Source of the DNA: Fimbriimonadaceae bacterium
GTDB lineage: Bacteria > Armatimonadota > Fimbriimonadia > Fimbriimonadales > Fimbriimonadaceae
DNA: 64,000 nt
Assembly: GCA_026129685.1 (NCBI GenBank)
Contig: JAHCHO010000007.1
Coordinates: 205,216-269,215, forward strand
Direction of reading: 5' to 3'
The notes below the pieces were generated by a model, which was not told the origin of the DNA, made no database searches, and was given only the letters and a program-made list of their open reading frames with translations. Both the position numbers and the translations under genes were made by a program. Every line of letters starts with the position of its first letter. Positions within the stretch are counted from its first letter, which is position 1. Below, piece by piece: positions 1-7,305 of this stretch.

Positions 1-917
1 TCCACGTACCGGATGAGGGGCGAGTTCTCAACCCACCCGGTCGCGCTCGTCTCCCGGATCACCACGCGGCAGGCACCCGTGTCCGGGTTGGCGGCGCAGA
101 ATTCCATCGCGTTCTGGGTCCGGTTCGTGCGGTTGAACAGCAGTTCGCTCGAGTCGTCCGCCCACCGAACGTCGTACACGTAGTGCCCCATGCCCTCGAA
201 GGGCTCGTTGGCGGGATGGGTCTCGACCTTGGTGGCGGTCTTGGTGGCGAGGTCGTAGACGAGAATCTCCGCGACCGGGTTCTCGGCCCCCGCCTTCGGA
301 TAAGGCTCGACGTCCAACCCGTTCTGGACGCGCGTGACGTTCATCGCCAAGAAGTAATCCTTGACCTTCGCCTCGTCGAACCGGTAGAAGGCGACCTTCT
401 TGCCGTCCGGTGACCACCAGATCGCGCTGTTGACGCCAAGCTCCTCGCCGTAAACCCAGCTCGCGATGCCGTACTTCACCCGGTTCGCCGAGTTCCCGTC
501 GGTGGTGACGGGGGTCTCGTTCTTACCGTCGGCGTCGCTCAAGTAGAGGTTCCGATCACGGTGGAAGGCTTTCAGCTTGCCGTCGGGCGAGATCGCGCTG
601 TCGAACTGCCGTCCACGGGCGGGCCCCCGGCCCCCGGGTCGGCGCCCGGTCGGCGCCGCGGCCGGCTCGTCGGACGTCTCTTCGACCTTTTGGGTCCTCG
701 CATCGTAACGCCATCGCTTCCCGTCCTTGGAGAAGGTGAACGTCGGCGCCCCGTCGTCCCAGACGACGTTCTGGGTGCCACCGGCGACCGACCCGGCGAT
801 CTCGCGGCGCAGTTTCTCGTACCGGTCGTAGCGGGGCATCGTGGAGAGTCGGTCCTGGCCCGCGACGAACACGGCCAGTCCGATGGCGATTATGACGGGG
901 ACGCTCCGGTGCATCAT
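1..917 (-). CDS. S9 family peptidase (dipeptidyl-peptidase IV-like), N-terminal part
   Basis: Only the first 305 codons are inside the window; the rest, including the catalytic domain, lies to the left. The ATG pair at 912-917 opens a signal peptide (MMHRSVPVIIAIGLAVFVAG) with probable cleavage near residue 20, so the protein is exported. What follows is the beta-propeller half typical of DPP-IV-type prolyl oligopeptidases: SPDGK-type blades and, near residues 150-180, the GEE pair followed by IWWSPDGKKVAF and RFDE. In DPP-IV that Glu pair anchors the substrate N-terminus. Expected role: removal of dipeptides from peptides in the periplasm. The catalytic Ser/Asp/His cannot be checked here. 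Confidence 0.85.
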   Translation of the reverse strand, partial: MMHRSVPVIIAIGLAVFVAGQDRLSTMPRYDRYEKLRREIAGSVAGGTQNVVWDDGAPTFTFSKDGKRWRYDARTQKVEETSDEPAAAPTGRRPGGRGPARGRQFDSAISPDGKLKAFHRDRNLYLSDADGKNETPVTTDGNSANRVKYGIASWVYGEELGVNSAIWWSPDGKKVAFYRFDEAKVKDYFLAMNVTRVQNGLDVEPYPKAGAENPVAEILVYDLATKTATKVETHPANEPFEGMGHYVYDVRWADDSSELLFNRTNRTQNAMEFCAANPDTGACRVVIRETSATGWVENSPLIRYV

Positions 918-1046
918 CGGGACCCTCTATTCTGCCCGACCCACTTCGGCAATGTGGCGTCCCCGTTCCGAACGGGTCCGGGGACGCCTGTGGAAAACTC
1001 CGGTCGCCGATCGGGGAGCGGGAAGGTGGGTCGGTACAATCCGCCC

Positions 1047-3638
1047 ATGTCGCTCGCGGCCTTGATGCTGCCCCTGCTCCTCGCCCAGACGCGCACGATC
1101 GTGCTGGAGCGCGGCGCAACCCTCGAAGGACCCACGGGAGCGGGATTGCGCTACTGGTCGGTGGGCGACACCTTCCTCGCCTCGCAGAAGCCGGACGACA
1201 ATTTCGGCGGCACCTCGACTCTGCAAGGCGGGCCTGGCAAACGCATCCTCCTTCGGTTCGGGGACCTTGCACGCGCGCTTGGCCCGAACGCCCGGGTCGC
1301 GAGCGCGAAACTCGTCCTGACGCAGTTCGCCCAGGGCGACTTGCGCTCGCCCGTCGTCTGGCGATTGGCGGCTCCTTGGGGCGAGGGGCCAAGCCTGTCG
1401 CTCGGAGCCGGTTCGACCGTCAACCCGGAGTGGGCCGCCACATGGCGCTATCGGCGAGCGGGTCGGAGCGCCATCGGTTGGCAACTTCTCGGCGCCATGG
1501 GAAGCGGGGACCAAACGCGTATTGCGGAGGCCCGGGCCACGACCTCCAAAGACGGCGTGCTCACGATCGAGGGACTTGGGCCGACGGTTCAGGCGATGCT
1601 CGACCGTGACGCCGATAACCACGGGTTCGCCCTCGACTTCGACGCGAACGTGGACTTCTTCAGCTCGGAGTCGCCGAGTGACCGTCCGCGCCTCGTCGTC
1701 GAGGTCGATTCGCGAGCGCCCCGGACCGGACCGGACCTGAGCGTCGTCGCCATCGAGCGCACGCCGGAGTACCCGCGCTACGACGACCGGGGCTCCTTTT
1801 CCGCCAAGGAGTACCGTGGGGTTTCGGTCGGAATCCAGGATCGCGTCACCAACCGCGAAGCGAAGCACGGGCCCAGCGCCGACGAGAGTGTCACCTACAC
1901 CGCCCGCGTTCGCAACGTCGGCGATGCCCCCAGTGCCGCCTTCGTCGCCCGTTGGGTTCGACGCGAGACCCCCCAATCCGCGATCCAGTTCGACAAGCCG
2001 CTCGGTCCCGGCGAAGAGACCACGTTCACGATCCAAGAGCCCTGGGGTAGCCGCCCCGACGATCCACGCACCCGACCGCTCGGAATGCGCATCGAGCCGA
2101 GCGGAAACGACGCCAATCCGGGCAACGACACGCTCGAGATCGCGGAGGACGCGCTCTCGGTCGGCGTGACGGTCGACCCGGCGTTCCTCAGAGCGTTCGA
2201 GGCCAAGACCAACCTGGCAGGCTCAAGGGCCTTCGCCGACTGGATTCAGTACCAGTTACGGATTTGGAACGAGGTCTTCTGCGCTCGCTCGCGGTTCTCC
2301 TCGGCGCTCGACGGGGCGCTTTCCCGGGTCCGCCTTCAGTCGGTGCGGGTTCTTGGCGATGGGGCCGACGCCGCCGTCCCCAACCTGATGGTGGACGTCG
2401 ACCTGGCCTTCGTAGGGCCCGAGGCGAGGCGCGACCTCGACGCCGTCCGCGACGGGGTCGATCGAAAGCTCATGAAGCGGCTGGCGTTGGGATTAGGGGT
2501 CCCGGACCTGTCCGCGATGAACGTTCCTGCCGGCTCGGGGCGGATTGAACTCAAGGAGGGTGGCGCGGTGGTGGATCGCGGTTCCGTGGACGCCTATCCG
2601 GGGATTACCGGAGGCGGCGACACCAGGAGCGAGGCTCTGATTCCCCCCCTCGTTTCGATCAACGCGGAGCCCACCTTCGATCCCCTGTTGCAGGCCTCGC
2701 GCCTCGAGGCGACCGACCTGCTCGCTCTGACCGAGGTCGCCGCCCTGAACGCGAACCTGGGCGAGCGAGCCGGCTACTTGGGCAACGTTCTGTACGACGT
2801 TCCGGGCTTCGTTACGATGCGCGTGCTGAGCGCGAACGGTCGGACCCTGCCGAGCGCGGTGATCGGGATGTGGCAGATGCGGGGCGGCAAGGTGGCCCAC
2901 GGCGAGGCCGACCATGTCATCGTGGCCGATACGGGCGGCATCGTCACGCTGCCGCGCAACCCCATCGGGGACGACAAGCCGGTCGCGATCGGCAAGCACA
3001 CCCTTTCGCCAAACCTGTTCGGACGGATCGATCCCAACGGGGGGAACGGCGTCTACCTGGTCGCCGTCCGCTACGGCGGGGTCACCGAGTGGGGCTTTCT
3101 GAAGCTTTGGCAACTGGTGGACAGCTTCCACCGCGGGAACCGAGGCGCGACGATTCTGGAGACTCGGTTCAACGTCCCGACCTCCGTGCTCGACGACAAG
3201 ACGGCCTTGGCGGCGGGCAAGACCACTAAGTCGTCCAACGAATCCCTGAACCTGGCGGCACTGACCGACGGCAACCCGGCGACCGTGGCGAATCTGCCAA
3301 CCGAGTCCGGAGCTTGGGTCGAGATCGACCTGGGAAAGGAGCGCCCCATCGGCGAGGTTCGGCTGGTGTTGCCCGACGCCACGTTCTGGCAGGACTTCGA
3401 GATTCGCGTTCGCCAAGCGGACGAGGACGACGCCGAGGCGTTCCCCTATGCGCGCGAGACGCGTTTCGATTGGTCGGCGGCGAACCGCCGCGACCGCATT
3501 CCTGGCGGCATCGCCCTGAGCTACCGAAGCTTTCCGATGTCGGCCCGCTTTCTGCGCATCGTCAATCGGGGCCCCGCGCGAACGGCGCGACTGGCCGAAA
3601 TCGAGGTCAAGACCCTGGTCAACATCCCCGGCGGCTAG
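1047..3638 (+). CDS. Secreted DNRLRE / CARDB / discoidin-like multidomain protein
   Basis: 863 residues. The reading frame is open far upstream, but the ATG at 1047 opens a clean signal peptide (MSLAALMLPLLLAQT), so I start there. Residues about 20-185 match the DNRLRE pattern (SVGDTFLASQKPDDNFGG, then RILLRF), a domain of extracellular carbohydrate-associated proteins. Residues about 215-330 look like a CARDB Ig-type domain (VRNVGDAPS, GNDANPGNDT). Residues about 730-860 look like an F5/8 type C fold (LTDGNPATVANL, WVEIDLGKERPIGEVRL). The middle is unassigned. No catalytic motif is recognised. Likely an exported binding or surface protein. Its stop overlaps that of mqnA in a CTAG. Confidence 0.8.
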   Translation: MSLAALMLPLLLAQTRTIVLERGATLEGPTGAGLRYWSVGDTFLASQKPDDNFGGTSTLQGGPGKRILLRFGDLARALGPNARVASAKLVLTQFAQGDLRSPVVWRLAAPWGEGPSLSLGAGSTVNPEWAATWRYRRAGRSAIGWQLLGAMGSGDQTRIAEARATTSKDGVLTIEGLGPTVQAMLDRDADNHGFALDFDANVDFFSSESPSDRPRLVVEVDSRAPRTGPDLSVVAIERTPEYPRYDDRGSFSAKEYRGVSVGIQDRVTNREAKHGPSADESVTYTARVRNVGDAPSAAFVARWVRRETPQSAIQFDKPLGPGEETTFTIQEPWGSRPDDPRTRPLGMRIEPSGNDANPGNDTLEIAEDALSVGVTVDPAFLRAFEAKTNLAGSRAFADWIQYQLRIWNEVFCARSRFSSALDGALSRVRLQSVRVLGDGADAAVPNLMVDVDLAFVGPEARRDLDAVRDGVDRKLMKRLALGLGVPDLSAMNVPAGSGRIELKEGGAVVDRGSVDAYPGITGGGDTRSEALIPPLVSINAEPTFDPLLQASRLEATDLLALTEVAALNANLGERAGYLGNVLYDVPGFVTMRVLSANGRTLPSAVIGMWQMRGGKVAHGEADHVIVADTGGIVTLPRNPIGDDKPVAIGKHTLSPNLFGRIDPNGGNGVYLVAVRYGGVTEWGFLKLWQLVDSFHRGNRGATILETRFNVPTSVLDDKTALAAGKTTKSSNESLNLAALTDGNPATVANLPTESGAWVEIDLGKERPIGEVRLVLPDATFWQDFEIRVRQADEDDAEAFPYARETRFDWSAANRRDRIPGGIALSYRSFPMSARFLRIVNRGPARTARLAEIEVKTLVNIPGG

Positions 3639-4414
3639 ACGAAGGTCGGCTCGTGGGCGTGCGCGAGCAACCCGTTGGCGACGAGTCTCTCCCCGAACAG
3701 CCGAAACGCCTCTCGGTGCGACGGGGTCAAGCGGTAGTTCATCGTCTCGGTCAGGTAGCGGCGGCATCGGTCGGGGTCCCATCCCGCCGCGAACGCGACC
3801 TCGTCCGAGAACCGCAAGGTGAACGCCTCGCCCCACGCGCGGGCGTGCCGAAGCGCCTCCGCGACCTCCGGCTGAGGCTCGTCGCGGCCGATCCAGAGCG
3901 CCCAAACGAAGGGTAATCCCGTCCACTCGTTCCAGGCTGCGCCGAGGTCGAGAACGCGGAGGTCGGCCTCGTCCGCGAGCATTCCCTTGTCACCGATCAG
4001 AAGGGCGGCGTCGTACTGGGCGAGCATGGCTTCCAGGTCGGGTGCCTCGGGACGAGCCTCGGGCCGAACGCCAAACCGTTCGGCGAGAAGTACCCGGACA
4101 AGGCCGTTGCTGGTGAGGGAACTCTGGTCGAGGGCCAGGGTCTCGATTCGCTCGAAGGGCACCTTGCTGAACAGCCGGACGCTCTCGGCCTCGCCCAGGC
4201 TGCTGATAGAGACTTCGTCGGCGACCCAGCGGCCGGGGGTCCTGAGCGCGTCGAAGCTCGACGCCATGACCGCCACCGCCTCCCCGGCATCGAGCATGGA
4301 AGGCAGGCGCGAAGGCACCTCGAACGCGACCTCCACTCCGGACAGGGCGTGGGTCTCGAACGCCCGGACCAGGGGCTTGGCGTTCACGTAGGGCACGGCA
4401 CCGATCCGGATCAC
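3635..4414 (-). CDS. mqnA: Chorismate dehydratase MqnA (futalosine pathway)
   Basis: 259 residues from a GTG at 4412-4414. The opening IRIGAVPYVNAKPL and the later SLTSNGLVRVLL and ALLIGDKGML stretches are typical of the MqnA/MqnD periplasmic-binding-protein-like fold. MqnA converts chorismate to 3-[(1-carboxyvinyl)oxy]benzoate, the first committed step of futalosine-type menaquinone synthesis, in the cytoplasm. Length is normal for the family. The GTG overlaps the stop of the upstream methyltransferase (GTGA), so the two are translationally coupled. No other mqn gene is in the window. Menaquinol is the expected electron donor for NrfHA encoded further right. Confidence 0.88.
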   Translation of the reverse strand: MIRIGAVPYVNAKPLVRAFETHALSGVEVAFEVPSRLPSMLDAGEAVAVMASSFDALRTPGRWVADEVSISSLGEAESVRLFSKVPFERIETLALDQSSLTSNGLVRVLLAERFGVRPEARPEAPDLEAMLAQYDAALLIGDKGMLADEADLRVLDLGAAWNEWTGLPFVWALWIGRDEPQPEVAEALRHARAWGEAFTLRFSDEVAFAAGWDPDRCRRYLTETMNYRLTPSHREAFRLFGERLVANGLLAHAHEPTFV

Positions 4415-5160
4415 CGGCTTCCCTCCGCCCACGGCTTGCGGGCGACCGCCACGACGCTGCTTCCCCAGGGCAGCGCCATCCGGGCGATCGACCAAGCCTC
4501 GAACCGCTGGAGACGGACGAGCAGACGGTTCGCCCACTCGGGAACGGGAATCAGGTTGGCGCGCGCCGGCCCCCGGCGGCGACGCTCGAAGAACCGCACG
4601 ACCACCACCACCGGGAACAACAGGAACACGCTGTAGCTCAGCCTTTCGATCTTGAAACCCGCCGACCGCAACACGCCTTGCATCTCGCTCCGGGTGTACC
4701 TCCGAAAGTGCATCAAGGCCACGTCGTGTGGGCCCCAAAGGAACCGGAATGCGGGCACGCTCAACACGAGCACCCCGCCGGGACGCAACGTTCGAAAGGC
4801 CTCGCCGAAAGCCCCTTCGTGATCCTCGATGTGCTCGAAGACGTCGAGGGCGACGATCGCGTCCACGCTGTTGGCGACCAGCGGGAGATGGCTGCCGTCG
4901 CCGCGCACCAGGCCCGTCAGCCCGCGCTCTCGGCAAAACCCGAGGGCGAGGTCGCTGAAGTCCAGTCCGATCGGGTCGCCTCGCCGGCGCAACTCGTTCA
5001 GAACCACGCCCGTTCCACAACCCAAATCGAGGACGCGCAATCCCTCGGGTTTCGGAGCGGCGAAGCGATCGAGAAGACCGAGAGCGAGGATGCGGCGCCC
5101 GACAAACCACCAATAGCGGTCCTCGAGGCGGTACATCTTGGCGTACTCGTCAACCTGCAC
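4411..5160 (-). CDS. Class I SAM-dependent methyltransferase
   Basis: 249 residues. I choose the GTG at 5158-5160, giving VQVDEYAKMYRLEDRYWWF; the EYA-MY-LED-YWWF opening is typical of this family and the longer upstream start is not. Motif I VLDLGCGTG lies near residues 44-52 and the acidic DVFEH motif near 105. A hydrophobic segment near residues 173-188 (FLLFPVVVVV) flanked by arginines suggests membrane association. The gene overlaps the glycosyltransferase upstream by 11 bases and mqnA downstream by 4. Neighbours suggest a lipid or polysaccharide substrate, or possibly a quinone precursor; the sequence does not decide this. Confidence 0.8.
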   Translation of the reverse strand: MQVDEYAKMYRLEDRYWWFVGRRILALGLLDRFAAPKPEGLRVLDLGCGTGVVLNELRRRGDPIGLDFSDLALGFCRERGLTGLVRGDGSHLPLVANSVDAIVALDVFEHIEDHEGAFGEAFRTLRPGGVLVLSVPAFRFLWGPHDVALMHFRRYTRSEMQGVLRSAGFKIERLSYSVFLLFPVVVVVRFFERRRRGPARANLIPVPEWANRLLVRLQRFEAWSIARMALPWGSSVVAVARKPWAEGSR

Positions 5161-5890
5161 GGGGCTCCAGCCGCTTCTTCTTGCCCATCGAACGGAGCCT
5201 GACGAGTTCACGAAGCATGCGCGGGCCGTCGCGCATCAGCACGACCTTCGAACCTTCTTGGTGGGACCAGCGGATCGGCACTTCGGCGATCGAATAGCCC
5301 AGGTCCTTCGCGATCATGAGCGACTCGAAGTCGAAACCGAAGCCGTCGAGTTTGCACCGCGAAAACACGTCGCGGGCGACGTCGCGGCGAAAGAGCTTGA
5401 AGCCGCACTGCGTGTCTTGGATGCCCCGAACCGCCAGCATTTGGACGGCTTTGTTGAACGCCCGCCCGAGCATCTCGCGGTACCAAGGTTGCCGTATCTC
5501 CAGCCGGCTCTCGCGCAGGGGCCGACTGCCGATGGCGATCGCCGCACCCGACTCCACGGACGGCCAGAGCTTTTCGATTTCTTCGATCGGCGCGGCCAGG
5601 TCGGCATCGCTGAAGAGAAGGTAGTCCGCTTCGAGGGCCAGCATCCCGCGCCGAACGGCGTGCCCCTTGCCTCGGTTGGGGGTGTACGCGTCCAGCGCGA
5701 AGTTCGGACGTCCGTCGGCGTAAGCCTCAACGATGCGGTTCGTGCCGTCCGCCGATCCGTCGCTCACGACGGTGACTCGCCAAGGGTACGGCTGCGCGGT
5801 GAGGTACTCGTCGATGCGGCGAAGAGTGGGACCGATGCGGGCTTCTTCGTTGTAGGCGGGGATGATCACCGCCAGCCGGGGCCGATCCAA
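5150..5890 (-). CDS. GT2 family glycosyltransferase, dolichyl/polyprenyl-phosphate type
   Basis: 246 residues, starting with TTG at 5888-5890; no ATG lies nearby in frame. The GT-A signature is clear: PAYNEEARIGPTLRRI near residue 11, KGHAVRRGM near 77 and the metal-binding DAD in LLFSDADLAAP near 95, followed by DTQCGFKLFRR. The pattern is that of dolichyl-phosphate beta-glucosyltransferase relatives, which load a sugar onto a polyprenyl phosphate at the inner membrane. It leads a transcription unit with the methyltransferase and mqnA. The acceptor and sugar are not shown by the sequence. Confidence 0.82.
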   Translation of the reverse strand: MDRPRLAVIIPAYNEEARIGPTLRRIDEYLTAQPYPWRVTVVSDGSADGTNRIVEAYADGRPNFALDAYTPNRGKGHAVRRGMLALEADYLLFSDADLAAPIEEIEKLWPSVESGAAIAIGSRPLRESRLEIRQPWYREMLGRAFNKAVQMLAVRGIQDTQCGFKLFRRDVARDVFSRCKLDGFGFDFESLMIAKDLGYSIAEVPIRWSHQEGSKVVLMRDGPRMLRELVRLRSMGKKKRLEPRAG

Positions 5891-5912
5891 GGTGCCGGGA
5901 TTGTACCTGTCG

Positions 5913-6062
5913 CTATCCCCGGGTCAGAAAACGCATCAGGAGGGGCGAACGGCCGATCAGCATGCCGACGAAGACGCACAGCAGGATCAGGACCACCGCG
6001 AGGATGCGTTGCGCCCGATCCAGCTTTCGAATGAGCTCGGTCCTCGGCCCGTCGTCGTCCAC
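5913..6062 (-). CDS. Small single-pass membrane protein
   Basis: 49 residues from a GTG at 6060-6062; a longer start at 6119 would overlap the divergent Ada-domain gene, so I prefer the short form. A charged N-terminus (ELIRKLDRAQR) is followed by one transmembrane segment (ILAVVLILLCVFVGMLIG). It ends 22 bases before the glycosyltransferase start and may belong to that operon. No family is recognised. Confidence 0.4.
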   Translation of the reverse strand: MDDDGPRTELIRKLDRAQRILAVVLILLCVFVGMLIGRSPLLMRFLTRG

Positions 6063-6111
6063 CGCCGAGTTATACCGGAGGGGTTCCTTTGCGAGCGGGT
6101 ACGGTTGCCGA

Positions 6112-6333
6112 ATGGCCACTCCCGAGTTCGAGGTCCTCTACGAGGCGATGTCGCGACGCAGCGCGGAGTTCGACGGCGTCTTCTACACGGCGGTGAAGAC
6201 AACCGGCATCTTCTGCCGCCCAATCTGCCCCGCGCGAACCCCGCTCGCCAAGAACGTGACGTTCTTCGCCACCCCCGAGGAGGCCATCGCCGCCGGTTAT
6301 CGGGCCTGCAAGCGGTGCAAACCGACGGGTTGA
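6112..6333 (+). CDS. Stand-alone Ada zinc-binding domain protein
   Basis: 73 residues. The whole protein is the N-terminal methylphosphotriester-acceptor domain of Ada: FDGVFYTAVKTTGIFC, then C-R-P-x-C and a closing C-K-R-C. Its four cysteines, 35, 39, 66 and 69, have the spacing of the Ada zinc site (Cys38, 42, 69, 72 in E. coli). In Ada the first cysteine takes a methyl group from a DNA phosphotriester and switches DNA binding on. The AraC-type DNA-binding region and the alkylguanine methyltransferase domain are absent, and the stop follows directly. It may sense or scavenge methyl damage; the biological output is unknown. Confidence 0.78.
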   Translation: MATPEFEVLYEAMSRRSAEFDGVFYTAVKTTGIFCRPICPARTPLAKNVTFFATPEEAIAAGYRACKRCKPTG

Positions 6334-6390
6334 GCGAAATCGCGATGGGTTGCGGCGAACTTCCGAATCTCGGGTAGCGTCGGGGCTACC

Positions 6391-7305
6391 ATGAAAGCCG
6401 TTGGCCTCATCGTCGGCGCGGTTGCCCTTGCCGCCGGCATCCAGTCCTTTCAAAGCGCCGGGCCCGCCGTGCCCGAGGGCGTTCGCAAGCACGTCGAGAC
6501 GATGCGCGCCGCCAAAACCCTGCGCGCCAGGGTGCTCGTGACCGACGTTTCAGGCGGCAACCAGGAGATCTCCGTCGCCTTTGCGCGGCCCAATCGGTTC
6601 AAGATCGAGCGGGCGGACGGCTTCACCCTATCCGACGGCAAGACCGTCTACGAATACACCGGCGCGACCTCGAGCTACACCGAACACCCCTACGCCCCGG
6701 AAGACCTGACGAAAGCCGTTCGCGCGGACGAGTTGTTCGCCTGGACGGTGTTCTTCGAGGCGAACGCCTTGGCCAACGTCAGCGATGCGACCGACGGCAA
6801 ATCGCGCACCCTGAAGGGCATCAAGGTCCAGGAAGTGGCCCTTCGCACGCCAAACCGGGAGCGCACCGCCGGTCTCCTCGTGGACGAACAAGGTGTGGCG
6901 CGCGGGTTCACGCTCGAAACGCCCAAGAAGAACCTGGTCGCGATCGCGACCGAATTCGAGGTCGGAGGCGACTTGCCGGAGTCGACCTTCGCGTTCGTCG
7001 CCCCTCCCGGCGCGAAGAAGGTCGAGCCCGCCGCCGTGTCGCCCAAATACGCAGAGGTCCAGGCAATCTTCGACAAAGCGTGTCTGCCGTGCCACGGCGC
7101 CGGGTCGTCGAGCGGCGGGGTGGATCTTTCGAGCTACAACGCGGTCGTCGGGGGTCGGGGGTCGGTCGTGAAAGGCAATCCCGACTCCAGCGCGATCGTC
7201 CGAGCGATTCGCAGCGGTCGGATGCCCAAGGGCCGTGGCAAGCTGCCCCAGACCGAAGTCGATACGATCGTGAACTGGATCAAGGCGGGCGCGAACCCCG
7301 ACTAG
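6391..7305 (+). CDS. LolA-like domain fused to C-terminal c-type cytochrome domain
   Basis: 304 residues with a signal peptide (MKAVGLIVGAVALAAGIQS). Residues about 25-215 resemble the LolA/DUF2092 fold: a VRKHVETMRAAKTLRARV opening, then RPNRFKIER and DGKTVYEY. Residues about 222-304 form a compact cytochrome c: haem motif C-L-P-C-H at 231-235 and a likely methionine ligand in SGRMPKG near 277, as in planctomycete-type cytochromes. The protein should be periplasmic with one covalent haem; LolA-like domains bind lipid or lipoprotein acyl chains. The combination is uncommon and its function unknown. Convergent with the caspase gene, overlapping 4 bases. Confidence 0.75.
   Translation: MKAVGLIVGAVALAAGIQSFQSAGPAVPEGVRKHVETMRAAKTLRARVLVTDVSGGNQEISVAFARPNRFKIERADGFTLSDGKTVYEYTGATSSYTEHPYAPEDLTKAVRADELFAWTVFFEANALANVSDATDGKSRTLKGIKVQEVALRTPNRERTAGLLVDEQGVARGFTLETPKKNLVAIATEFEVGGDLPESTFAFVAPPGAKKVEPAAVSPKYAEVQAIFDKACLPCHGAGSSSGGVDLSSYNAVVGGRGSVVKGNPDSSAIVRAIRSGRMPKGRGKLPQTEVDTIVNWIKAGANPD

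Noticed and set aside
561..1046. Upstream extension of the DNRLRE protein frame
   Set aside because: It is antisense to the peptidase gene, and the ATG at 1,047 gives a proper signal peptide.
2493..3926. Long open frame on the minus strand opposite the DNRLRE protein
   Set aside because: Arg/Gly/Val-rich shadow typical of high-GC antisense frames; the plus-strand gene has signal peptide and domains.
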